From positions 1,860,001 to 1,924,000 of the forward strand of contig CP099420.1 in assembly GCA_024114885.1 (NCBI GenBank): a DNA stretch of 64,000 bases. Reading direction: 5' to 3'. This DNA is from Septoria linicola. Lineage: Eukaryota > Ascomycota > Dothideomycetes > Mycosphaerellales > Mycosphaerellaceae. Within the stretch, counting starts at the first letter, position 1. Each line of letters starts with the position of its first letter. Below the pieces are notes generated by a model that made no database searches, was not told where the DNA came from, and was given only the letters and a program-made list of their open reading frames with translations. The translations under genes were made by a program, and so were the position numbers. Of the stretch, positions 10,608 through 20,887 are shown in pieces.

Positions 10608-11577
10608 GGACGGTTTGTAGCTCCCTCTACCTCTTCTTACACCCTTTACAGCATCGACTACATGACTGACGAGAAGAGTATCACGTACGAGTGGTGGGAG
10701 GACTCAGGCGTGTATTGGGAGGAGACATGACTGCCAGCAGTGGACGCCGACCAGTTCTAGCTTTTGCTTTTGCCGACCACGATGGACGAGGCCACTGAAA
10801 TGCTCATGACCATCGCGACATCTGGTTCGGCTGACGTTGACGGCTCTGCTTTGCTGCTGATATGTGGAGCCGGTGTTGCTGAATAAGCTCTCTCCTATTT
10901 CTATACGATCCTGCTCTCTACTCGACCTCTTCGTCGTTGCTTGTTCACTATTCACACTTCAGATCTATTCGTGGTACCGCAGTAGTAATTCTTGTTGGTA
11001 CCGTCCGTCGGTCGAGATCTTGATCTGCACCGGCTTGAAACACCGCAACTGGCTGGGCTGAATGCCGGAGATGGAAATCGACAGGGTGGAAGCAGAACCC
11101 ACGAGCCCCGTTCAATTCAAGGTCGCCCTGGTTTCACGTCAAGGTTGTACAACTCGCGCACGACGTCACTTGTGATCTGCATTTGACGCAGAGGAAACGT
11201 TTCACGTCTGACATGAGGATGTTTCGTCCGGATGCAATTTCAAGCTCCCGATTCACGTCTTCGCAGATCGCACCTCTTAAGCCGTGTGGCAAGTACAGCT
11301 CGTATTGTCCAGATGCTGTTGATGAGAAACCTCTACATAGATATACGACACATTCAGCAGTCCGCCATGCTCGTGCACGAAGGCCAGCAAGTTGTTCCGC
11401 TAAGTGCTTAAAGGTTCGTCATACAAGGGCACCCTGGCCTTGAAGGACACTGCATTTCTCACCAGTTGCCTCTCATCTCACATTCCAGTTGCGAAACTAC
11501 GGAAATCTTAGGTGATCAAGCTAAGTATCCTGCCGTTTCCCGCTCTTTCTCTTTCCAGCTCATCTATCCGCCGCACT
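10608..11577. other. Intergenic between divergent SDR and GH88/105 genes
   Basis: 970 bp between two outward-facing genes. Short open frames in all frames look random and have no splice partner. It should hold both promoters. No tRNA or repeat was recognised. Confidence 0.5.
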
Positions 11578-12877
11578 ATGCGCTCCACCTCCGGACTTCT
11601 GGTCACAATCCTGGTGAGCCTGAACACCGTCTATCGGGTGCTCGCCGAGTCGTGTTGTGATCATGACGCTGGATTTGATCCAAAGGCCGCGGGCCAGCGA
11701 GCACAACAACTAGCGCGCCATAGCTGGGAATACGGCACCGTGGCCGAAGCACTTCTGGAGCTGTACAATCCTCGACTCTCGGTCTTCTCGCCCCAAGCCT
11801 TCCCAGCGGGAGAGCCTCCAGATCCGGATCCTCAGCTGGTGCCGGCTTTAGCATATGCGAAGCGACATATCAGACTGCACAACGAGACCCTTGTGGATGG
11901 CGATGGAGCTTCAGGTGATCCAGCTTCATTGGGTGTCTCGGCCTTGATGATAGGTCAGACCGATCGACGATTCATGGAAGCAGCTAAACGGCAGTTTGAA
12001 CACCTCGAACGAGTGCCAACTTGGGAGAATGGTGCCATCTCCCACCGAGAAGACTACGCAGAATTATGGTCAGACTTTGTCTATATGGCGCCACCATTCA
12101 TGGCTTACTATGCAGTGGCGACCAATAGTACGGAGACGATCAAGAAGGCACTCATGCAGTGTCTTAAATACCGACAGGTAATGCGACCAAATGTGTCGAG
12201 CGAAAGTGTAAGCGCTGGTGCATGGCAGCACATCGTTGGACCCAACAATGAAGATCGTGGTCTATGGTCGACTGGAAATGGCTGGGCTGCCATGGGTATG
12301 GCACGAGTGCTGGCTACCTTACTCCACTGGCCACCAACTGCGATAGAGGCGGATGCTCAGATTGCACAAGCAGATCTGTTCACATGGATAGGCGAGATTC
12401 TGCAAGCTGCCATGAACTCGCCAAAGGATAAGCGCTTGCTGCGCAACTACCTCAATGATACAACATGGTTCGGCGAAGTTAGTGGCACCGCAATCTTGAC
12501 GGCGACAGTGTACAGAGTTGCTGCAATGCAGGAGGAAGCGAGTGCGTTGTTTAGCGGGCAGGCGCCGAAAGTCAAGAAGTCGCATCCTGGCATCCAAAAG
12601 CCGGTGAGTATGCTGCAGCATTCGTACAAGACCACAGCTGACAATTTACCAGGTGTCCAACAAAATGCTCAGCTGGGCAGACGAAAATCTAAAAGCCATC
12701 GCAGCACAGGTACAAAACAATGGGTTGGCCAGCCCAGTGGTCAACCCGCTCGGGTGGGGCGATCGTAAGCTATTCACCAAAGGCAGTCCTGAAGGCGAGA
12801 GCTTCCTGATCATGTTGTACGCTGCTTGGAGAGACTGTGTCAAAGCCGGAGCTTGTGAGGACTGTTCTGCCGTGTGA
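11578..12877 (+). CDS. Secreted glycoside hydrolase family 88/105-like (YteR-type unsaturated rhamnogalacturonyl hydrolase)
   Basis: Likely removes unsaturated uronyl residues left by pectin or rhamnogalacturonan lyases. The model is exon 11578-12603, intron 12604-12652 (49 nt, GCTGAC branch), exon 12653-12877, giving 416 residues. Residues 1-23 are a signal peptide ending near VLA/ES, so the protein is secreted. GH88-type segments are EDYAELWSDFVYMAPPFMAY (the W-D-x-YM-x-PF helix pair) and RGLWSTGNGWAAMGMARVL (the WxRGNGW-like active-site helix). The helical (alpha/alpha)6-barrel pattern continues to NDTTWFGEVSGTAILTATVY. Late Cys residues (CVKAGACEDC) suggest C-terminal disulphides. The start at 11578 is chosen because it directly precedes the signal peptide. 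GH105 rather than GH88 proper fits fungal relatives. Confidence 0.82.
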
Positions 12878-13127
12878 GCGCGTTTGTGTAATGCTGATCG
12901 CCAGCATCCAGACCAATGAAATGCGAATCCGAGATTTAGAGAGCCAACGACATCATCGACCAAGCTCGGAGCTATGGAAGGCTCACACCTTCAAGCTGAA
13001 ACACGACTTCGCTCATATGAGCAAGCATCCTCCGGAGCCACTCGGCCTTGGAATTTGGTCGTCCAGGATTACGGTCCAGAGAATGCTCAAGCGTCTTCGC
13101 CTGCAGCCTACCAAGACAGATACACAG

Positions 13128-13808
13128 ATGGCAGCCAACACAAACACACCGGATCCCTCTCGCAAGAGCTTCTTTGATCTGCCTGCGGAGTTGCGAAACG
13201 CGGTTTACGAGCTATTCGCCGCAGATTGTCCTTTGACATTGAGCTCAAAGACAGGAGTCACGCCCTCCAGTCTTCTTCTTGCCTCACGACAATGTCGAGA
13301 TGAATACCTGCCAATCCTGCTAGGCACAGCAAGGATTCAGGTCTCGATCACAGACATGAACTTTACAAAGCTGATGGTCACCATTTGCGGCCTGTCAGAT
13401 GGTGCTCGCAAGGCTATGGCCAGCAATCTAAGCCTGCTAATCGTCCTCCGTGTCAAGAAATGCGGAAGTGATGTTTACGCGAACCTGAGAGCATGGTGTC
13501 AGTTCCAAGCTCAAGCATCGACACTACCTTCGACTGAACGCGATGAGCATGAGGCTGAGGTGCGGCCTTTATGGCACTATATAATCGATCCTGCGAGGGA
13601 AACAAACGCAGCACAATTAGACTGGTACTGCGGTAGAGTCCGGGTTCTGAAAGAACGATCAAGCGACAAAGGCGTGAGAATTGAGGTCCAGAGGATTTTG
13701 GATGTGCTAGAAGGGGAGAGAACAGGAAAGTCTGAGCTGGGCAGTTGGAACATGGGATTTGGCGATGCATACGCATTGTACGCTGCCAATGCTACGAGGA
13801 GGACCTAG
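13128..13808 (+). CDS. F-box-like hypothetical protein of a fungal expanded family
   Basis: The N-terminus reads SRKSFFDLPAELRNAVYELF, the F-box-like FxLPxELRNxIYE motif of a large Dothideomycete paralogous family, followed by SSLLLASRQCRDEYLPIL, the second conserved helix. The remaining 150 residues have no recognised domain. Length from 13128 is 226 residues. An upstream in-frame ATG at 13083 (MLKRLRLQ) would add 15 residues. The open frame runs further left to 12837, but that part overlaps the hydrolase stop and looks non-coding. Function is unknown; family members are usually treated as possible ubiquitin-ligase adaptors. Confidence 0.65.
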   Translation: MAANTNTPDPSRKSFFDLPAELRNAVYELFAADCPLTLSSKTGVTPSSLLLASRQCRDEYLPILLGTARIQVSITDMNFTKLMVTICGLSDGARKAMASNLSLLIVLRVKKCGSDVYANLRAWCQFQAQASTLPSTERDEHEAEVRPLWHYIIDPARETNAAQLDWYCGRVRVLKERSSDKGVRIEVQRILDVLEGERTGKSELGSWNMGFGDAYALYAANATRRT

Positions 13809-14117
13809 GAGCTCGTCGTGTCATGCCTCCATTGCACATGACGCCATGACTGCACACTATCATAGGGTCCTTTGCTTCTTGCGGAGTATCCAAAGGCACC
13901 AGAAGATGCACTAGTTGCCACACGTCCTGCCGGAATTGGACCCAGTCCAACTCTGAACCCAATCCGGAACTGCTGCCCCTTCCATCACTCTTCCATACTG
14001 CACATCAGCAGCAACAGCAGTATCGTCGATGAGGCCAAGCTCGATAGGATGTAGTGGATGAGGCCGTATCTTGATGATAACCGCCTCTTTCAGACTTCGC
14101 CAGACTTTCCGCCTTTC
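13809..14117. other. Intergenic between convergent genes
   Basis: 309 bp between two stops; presumably both 3' UTRs. Nothing else was seen. Confidence 0.5.
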
Positions 14118-14674
14118 TCAAGCCTGCGCGATGCATTCGATCTCAATCACGGTTCCATCTCCCGGTGGTACATCCTGCAAGCACGATCTCGAAGGCATAG
14201 GCTGGGGCAAGAAATCAATATAAACTTCATTCATGGCTGCGAAGTCCTTCATGTCTGCCAAGTAGACATTGTACTTGACGACTTGATCGAGAGAAGAGCC
14301 AGACAGTTCTAGGACTTCTTTGAGGTTTTGAAGGACCGTTCTCTGGAAGAAGAGCCAGTCAGTGGTGTTTTCGGGCGACGGCAACATCACCTACCGTTGC
14401 TTGCTTGATCTCTCCAGTTGCAGTCTGGCCGGCACAGAACACGAGGCCGGGCACTTTTGTTGCTGGGCCTAGTGATATTTGATCAGCCTGGTGATTCCCA
14501 ACCTTGAACACGTCGTTGTGCTTCAGGTCACTCACTGTTGTGTGGCTTTGGTTGGAACTTCTCGCTTGAGATGAGCTGGCGAGACATGATGGGTTGAGAT
14601 GATGATTGTTCGACGGTATCCGGTGAAAAGAGACTTGTGATGAATCGATGAAGGCCAGCAGTGCTTCTGTGCAT
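14118..14674 (-). CDS. RidA/YjgF-family enamine/imine deaminase (Mmf1/Hmf1-like), two possible starts
   Basis: Hydrolyses reactive 2-aminoacrylate-type enamines made by PLP enzymes. Exons are 14674-14536, 14468-14395 and 14342-14118; introns are 14535-14469 and 14394-14343. Splicing yields NSPATKVPGLVFCAGQT and TRTVLQNLKEVLELSGSSLD, and ends PPGDGTVIEIECIAQA. The catalytic Arg lies in PMPSRSCLQDV and the Glu in VEIEC-like EIECIA. The ATG at 14587 (MSRQLISSEKF) gives a compact 116-residue protein typical of cytosolic RidA. An in-frame ATG at 14674 adds 29 residues beginning MHRSTAGLHRFITSLF, basic and acid-free like a mitochondrial presequence. Yeast has separate mitochondrial (Mmf1) and cytosolic (Hmf1) forms; here one gene may give both. 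It is divergent from a 2OG-Fe(II) oxygenase. Confidence 0.88.
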
Positions 14675-15110
14675 TGGGAGACTTATATTTCGCCAATTCT
14701 TCTCGGCCCCGTTCCGGCAATGCCTTCTGGATACGAGACTGGAGGCATCCCGGCAGACTGATTGTCCTCTGCTTCCAGGAATGTAAACGCGGACGAAAGT
14801 GGATCCCATCCTGGAACTATGCACACTAGTGCGTGGGAGGAGCACCTGCTCCTCCCAGGCGCTCCCGGGTCTCATGAGAGTCGGGCGCATAGCGCGCAAT
14901 GCGAGATGTAGGAAACGAGACGAGAGTATTGACCGATGCGATGACAGAGCTATCGTTGGCAACAATGTGATACTCGGTTGCGCGATATGTGTAAGCCTCA
15001 GACGGATTAGGCTTGGGCATATAATATGGCTCAAGTATCGAACAATGTCAATAGATACAATAAGCACACACCTTATTCAACTTAGACTACAGACTTGGAA
15101 CACTCCCAAG
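14675..15110. promoter_or_regulatory. Divergent promoter region of RidA and 2OG oxygenase
   Basis: 436 bp between the longer RidA start and the oxygenase start (523 bp from the shorter RidA start). It must contain both promoters. No further motif was identified. Confidence 0.45.
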
Positions 15111-16476
15111 ATGGCACCCACAGCATCATTCAACCCTCCCACCTCGACTGAGAGCGGCAAACCTTTGGTGCCCGCTTGGACGCCTCCACCTACGACCAAG
15201 CAGAAGGAGAACTTCGCGGAGCTGAGCTCGATTGACCTATCGCTGCTCGATTCCGAAGATCCTGCAGTGGTCGAGGGACTTGTCCAGCCGGTCAAGCAGG
15301 CGATCCGTGACGATGGATTCCTCTTTCTCGAAAACTATGGTGTTTCGTTGGAACAGCTGCATCGTCAATTTGCGCTGGCCCAATACCTGTACCACAATAT
15401 CACCGAAGAGGACAAGGAACGACTGCTCTTCGATCCTGAGACTGGCCGCTGGTCAGGCTACAAACATCCCTATGGTTTCAAGGTGAGTCAACCCTGCTAG
15501 ATTGGTAAATTTTGCTTATTGATCTTGCAGCGCCTCCGGGCAATTCCAGATGGCATCGAGCAATTCAATTGGTACAAGAATGACTGGGACGATCTCAGTC
15601 GTGTGCCCAACTGCTTGCACCCATTCATGGATGAGATCACTGCGTTTTGCGAGTACTTGACGAAGTCAGTCAACCGCATATTGCTGACCCTTTTTTCCCG
15701 TGTTCTGGAGCTCCCAGACGACTACCTGTGGGAGAATGTGCAATCGCACGGTAGCCCTACTGGTGAGGGCTATTTTCGACATGCTCTCTTCCGCCCTGTT
15801 GAGCAACAAACTAGTAAGTGGAGTAATATCTCTACCTCGCGTACAAGGAGTTTGATACTAATGCTTGAACAGAAGAAGCATCAAAAGGCCTTAGAATGCA
15901 CGGGCACACTGATTTCGGGCTGACGACTTTGCTATTCTCTGTGCCCATCAGCTGTCTACAGATCTGGGGTCGCGACGAGCAGTGGTACTACGTGCCGTAC
16001 AAGCCTGGTGCACTCGTTGTCAATATCGGCGATACGCTTGAAATTGTGTCCGGTGGCCACTTCAAGGCTACAAGACATCGGGTCTTTTCGCCACCGGTCG
16101 ACCAGCAACACGAAGAGCGGCTCTCACTTGTACTGTTCAACAGCTCCGTTGGAGATCTACGCATGACTCCTGCAGCAGGTAAGTCATTAGTTTCTTCTCC
16201 GATGGCCCTATCACTAATTAAAACCCTCTAGCGTCTCCATTGATCCAGCGGGAAGGCTGTGTCGAGGAGCAGGGCGTCTATAAGGAATTTGCTCGGCGAA
16301 GGGCCATGGGCATGGAAGTGCCCACGAATCGGGAATGGCGAGACATCCAGATCTCGACTGCCACGGACCCGACTGATACTGCCCGCAACAAGATCGGGGC
16401 CGATCAGATTCTGGTCGATGGTAAGCTTATGATGCAGAGAGACTACATGGGAGTTCGCGTCGTGCTTCCAGTATAG
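15111..16476 (+). CDS. 2-oxoglutarate/Fe(II)-dependent dioxygenase (isopenicillin N synthase-like)
   Basis: Non-haem iron oxygenase. Exons are 15111-15482, 15531-15813, 15873-16178 and 16232-16476; the total of 1206 nt gives 401 residues. The DIOX_N region includes AIRDDGFLFLENYGVS (residues ~66-81). Splicing at 15813/15873 restores GLRMHGHTDFGLTTLLF, where HTD is the HxD iron pair. The distal His is in GGHFKATRHRV and the 2OG-binding Arg in ERLSLVLFN. All four iron and 2OG ligands are present, so the enzyme looks active. Relatives hydroxylate or desaturate small molecules; the substrate is unknown. Divergence from RidA may mean its pathway generates reactive imines, but this is inference. 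Confidence 0.88.
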
Positions 16477-17024
16477 TGGTGTGTTCATCGAGTCCTGGTA
16501 TGCTCAATCATTGGTAAGATTCAAATCAATGCTTCCGATCCAATTTTCGTCCATGCCAGGTTTCGCATCTCGCCGAATGTATAGACCTTGGTTCGTTGTG
16601 ATTGCCATCAGCACTCTGGTGTAGCATTCCAGACTGCGAGTGACAAGAGTGCAAAAGTGCCAATGTGGTCGGTTGTACTGGTGCAAGCTTGATACCAACA
16701 GCACGTAGTACACCAACAATAGTGTCGGGCCCTTTGCCTTGATGATCGGGTAGACAAGTGGACAAGAAGAGGAGAAATGCGAGTAGGCGAAGACACCCCT
16801 GCAATCTTGGCTTCTCCACTGTTCTCCAGACCAGACTTTACCCAGTCGGGACGCTATCATTTACACGAGGTCAGCTTCAACAATCTCGAGCCGTGATAGG
16901 CACAATTCTACTGCCATATCTATACGATTGCTTTAGCACATGCCGTCAGAGCCCGAGTCAGTCGTGAGGACGACGCTCGAGAGATGTTGTCCTTGCCTCT
17001 GACAATGCCAATATCGACCGAGAC
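16477..17024. other. Intergenic, promoter side of C2H2 regulator
   Basis: 548 bp. A leftward frame here has no family features. It presumably holds the oxygenase 3' UTR and the promoter of the next gene. Confidence 0.45.
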
Positions 17025-19083
17025 ATGTCATCTACCACCTGTGCCGCGAGAAGTCAACCATTCGTCTGTATGGATCAGCCCAATGCCCAATGACCAGTCC
17101 TGTTTACATAGCCACGCCAGCAGCATGGAAGTATTTCTGCGTGATTGCTGACAATTGGCCGGCTCCAGGTAACATCTGCGAAAAGCGTTTCACTCGACAT
17201 GAAAACCTCAAGAGACACGCAACAGTGCATGAACGTGCGGGAGCAAGAGAAGTACTCGCATGTAACGCATGTCGAGTCACCTTCTCGCGGAGTGACCTAC
17301 AGCGTCGTCACATGAAGCGGAAACATCCAGAAGTCTATGCCAGAGCCTCAGGGAAGACCTTCGGCCTACGACATGATTTTGTCACATCGCAGGAGGAATC
17401 CTGGCCAGTGTCAGATAGCCCACCAGACAGTGAATCCAGCTCGCCGGCCGAGCAGTCTGTATCAACGCCGTTCTTTCCGGAGGATACGACAATGTCTAAC
17501 GCAACACGAGCGGGTGTGAGCCAGATTGCTAAAAATGCAATGCCCAGAGACGTCACGACCACACTGTCACAGTTTCACGACGGCCTGGGCTGGCATACCT
17601 CTCCCGATGAAGAGGATGTGCCGATCTCCGTGATCGAAAGATCCTCGAATACATGGTCACTTGACCAAATACGCGACGATCATACCCAAGTCACAGGAGA
17701 TCAGGAGCAGCAAGATCGCAGCCATATCAAGCATGGGCTAATTTGTACTTCTCCAAATTCGCGTCGTCGCTACCTTTTATTCACCGAGCGACCTTTGACT
17801 CGGAGACAGCTGCCCAATCCCTGTTGCTTGCGATGCTGGCCATTGGCTTACATCACGACCAAAAAGCGGAGAGAGCCAACGAGCCTTTTCATTTCTACGA
17901 TAGGGCGCTCACATGTCTGGATAGGGTCAGGGACCAGGATCTGAGAACGACTGCAGATGCACTTGTTGTCGTACAGAGCCTGCTTTTACTAGAGGTGTAT
18001 GCGATCCTCTTTCTTTGCGGCGAGCACTCCGCGACGGGCCTAAGGTTACATGCTCGCATCATCGCCATTTCACGATCTGCCCAATTACTCTCGGATGGCC
18101 AACAACAGGAATCCACTGGCAGAGATTTAGATGCTGTTTGGCAGGACTTTGCATTCTCGGAGTCGCACAAGAGGACCATGCTCGCTATGCACCAGGTAGA
18201 TGCTCTATGGTACCACTTCCTCTCCGTGCCCCGTTCTCTCTCGCATCTGGAAATCAAGCATAAGCTTCCCTGTGCAGTGGACGAGTGGATGGCTTCAACA
18301 GCTGCGGAGTGGGCTTACTCCAGACTCACGAGCTGCTCACGATCTACACCATCACATACAAAATCGCCGTATCCAGAAGTGATTCGGTCTCTCCTTGCAC
18401 CAAAATTTTCATCAAATGACAGCTACCATGATCTTATGGGCTCCGATCTATTCGGAATGACGAACTTCGCACACTTCGCACTATCCAGTATACGCGAAAT
18501 CTCTGGGTGGTCTACGATCACCGGCTGCGTGAGCATGGATCGGGTTGAGCCTCTCAAAGCTGCTTTGTTGTCCGTGGCACCACTCACGCAGACAGACAAC
18601 ACGCTTTCCTCAAGACTTTTCAGAGCGACCTGGGAAATGGCGGTTATCGATCTCCACATCTGGTCCCTTTCTCACACTGGTGGTGCAGTTCACTCTAGCA
18701 TCGATGCGGCTCTACGGCATGCAACGGAACTTGCGATCGAAGCTGACCTGGTTCTCAATGCGGAGATAGTGGCTACAATCAGACCGCATGTGGACTGGTT
18801 TCTCCAATACCTGGAGGGCGATGCTGCAGATCCGGATGATGACGATCCTCCATGGGTGTTCCTCTTCGCCTACAAAGTCTTCCTGCTGGCGTGGCAATGT
18901 TTACGTCAAGGATTTCCCAACATTGTGGATATTGTGGTAACAAGACATTACGACGGAACCAGTGGAGGAGCTACACACGCTATCAAATGTGCTAGATTGG
19001 TCATGGAGAGGAGAGGAAGACACAAGTGGCGATATGTTCACATCATATCGAAATGCTTGGATACCCTAGAGGCAGTGTCTTGA
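17025..19083 (+). CDS. C2H2 zinc-finger transcription factor with fungal-specific transcription factor domain
   Basis: Probable DNA-binding regulator. Exon 1 (17025-17067) joined to 17169 gives FVCNICEKRFTRHENLKRH, a perfect first C2H2 finger. A second follows: CNACRVTFSRSDLQRRHMKR (with the last His in KRKH). A ~120-residue Ser/acid linker precedes a fungal_trans-like domain starting AWANLYFSKF...PFIHRATF. The coding frame changes between about 17656 and 17740. A 41-nt intron 17656-17696 (GTCACTT...TCACAG) restores frame and gives 638 residues, but the donor is poor and the length short, so a one-base lesion is the alternative. There is no Zn2Cys6 cluster. It sits beside the aldolase, transporter and monooxygenase genes and may once have controlled them. 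Confidence 0.75.
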
Positions 19084-19281
19084 GCTTCGGAATGACTTTC
19101 ACTCCATTGGCTCGCTATTCTCCACGCCGACTCGCGCGGAAGTGATCATTACAGCGGTCGTCGAAAAGGTGGAGTGGTGTCTGCAAGTCTGCCACTGCCA
19201 TCGAAAAGGAAGCCTGGCTAAAGATGATTCGAGACAAGGAATTGGGAGATGCAAGCTTTGGATAGCTATCTCACATTCTTC

Positions 19282-20106
19282 TCACGATCGAGCCGTCTCA
19301 AGCTCAGCTATGTACCAATTCTGGATGGCTTTTGTGTCTACAGTCATGGCAACCGTATCATACTTCGCTCGTGCTTCCTTCGCTGCAGCACCATTGTTCA
19401 CCATCCTCCCGGCCCACTTTCCATGTCTCCTCGCAGCGGAAACGATCTTGTCGATCGCAGCGGTGTACTCCGGCTCATCGCCCTTAGCGGGCACGTATCC
19501 CAACAACGCTTGTGCAAGATCGTTCGGCCCAATAAAGATAAGATCCACACCAGGCGTTGCCGCAATAGCATCGACGTTCTCCAGTCCTTGCCTCGTCTCA
19601 ATCTGGATCATCGTGATGATGGTCTCGTTCGCAGACTGCATATATTGTGGCGTGGCCAGGCCATGGCCAATGGCTGCAAACGCAGAACCCTGGCCACGCA
19701 GGCCTTGAGGCGGAAACTTTGACGATGCTACAACTTGTGCAGCTTCTTCGGCAGTGTTTATTTGCGGCACCATGATGCCGTGAGCGCCGGTGTCGAGGGC
19801 TCGCTTGATGATATCGTGAGCGGATCCACGAATACGAATGAATGGTGAGACACCCAGTGCTGATATTGCTGCCACTGCATTGTGCATTGAATCATCGCCG
19901 ATGTTGCCATGTTCACAGTCGATGATGATACCCTCTAGACCGGTGAGGGACACTATCTGGGCCATACGGACTGATGGAAGGGCCATGAATGTCATCACTG
20001 GGTACTCTCCAGCTTTGATTTTGTTCAATAGTCGCAGTTGTGGATTCTGGATTTTGGTCGTGAGAGCAGTCGCATAAGTCGGCGTACCGGCAGACATGTC
20101 ACCCAT
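19282..20106 (-). CDS. HpcH/HpaI-type class II aldolase
   Basis: Intronless, 274 residues, intact. Enzymes of this family cleave 4-hydroxy-2-oxo acids (such as 4-hydroxy-2-oxo-heptanedioate) to pyruvate or related products plus an aldehyde, using a divalent metal. Signature segments in order are GLEGIIIDCEHGNIGDD (metal/base region), PFIRIRGSAHDIIKRALDTG, HGIMVPQINTAEEAAQVV, FPPQGLRGQG, MIQIETRQGLENVDAIAATP and GVDLIFIGPNDLAQALLG. All usual conserved positions seem present. The start MGDMSAG has a second Met three residues on. It is convergent with the C2H2 factor and divergent from a decayed MFS transporter, fitting an aromatic or hydroxy-acid catabolic block. Confidence 0.9.
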   Translation of the reverse strand: MGDMSAGTPTYATALTTKIQNPQLRLLNKIKAGEYPVMTFMALPSVRMAQIVSLTGLEGIIIDCEHGNIGDDSMHNAVAAISALGVSPFIRIRGSAHDIIKRALDTGAHGIMVPQINTAEEAAQVVASSKFPPQGLRGQGSAFAAIGHGLATPQYMQSANETIITMIQIETRQGLENVDAIAATPGVDLIFIGPNDLAQALLGYVPAKGDEPEYTAAIDKIVSAARRHGKWAGRMVNNGAAAKEARAKYDTVAMTVDTKAIQNWYIAELETARS

Positions 20107-20887
20107 AGTGGCTGTAGTATCTTGGAGGGTCGTCCGTGTATGCTTGTTTCCCTAATCTGAGACTTTCGTAAGGTAGGCAGGTGAGTTGGATGCGAGTGAG
20201 TCCAGGCAATATTTGTAGGGAGGATTTGGGAAGCTCGCAAGAACTTGACTACATTCTATGCTTTGCCTGCCTGCCAATGTCCATGGCGTCATGCAGACTC
20301 GCCGACAACGGCCTACGGCCCGGAGTCATACTCGAGCAATTGCATGCATGCATGCAGCGGCATGTGTGTGTCCCTGGGTGCCGTCCTCCACGTCCGCTCT
20401 GTACATCTGTCTACGTAGACGCGCCTGCGGCAGGACAAAGAAGTGGAGTGTGTGTACAAGGAGGTGCCCTTGAGCTCCTCCCCGAGCAGGCATTGTGCAT
20501 TTTTCCCAATTGAGTCTAGAGTAATTGAACCAAAAGATGGGCCGAACACGTTGCCGTCAGCCCCCGTCCACGTCTGTGTGCCTGGCCTTCGGCAATATCA
20601 CTCTCTTCCACAAGCATAGCGTAGACGATATGCTTGCGACCTCTTCTTATCATAGATAGGAAAAGAGAGGGGAAGCGACCTGGCTGGGAGGAGTATGGAG
20701 TCAAAAGCCGCCGCCGGCTGCTATCTAGCGATAGAGAAGATCGCGGAACAGGCAGTACATGAGTGTTTTGCAAACGTAAACGTATAAGGCTCTGGATCTC
20801 CTGATCGTTATGTGAATTGTTAACAGACTCCTGTGACTACATCACTCAGCTCTCCACCTGGACCCAAGCCACCGTGTCGAATGAGCG
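20107..20887. other. Intergenic between aldolase and MFS pseudogene
   Basis: 781 bp between divergent loci. It includes a short TGCA tandem (about 20340-20354). No gene is supported. Confidence 0.5.

Noticed and set aside
12837..13127. Upstream extension of the F-box-like frame
   Set aside because: It overlaps the hydrolase stop and shows no conserved sequence before the F-box-like motif.
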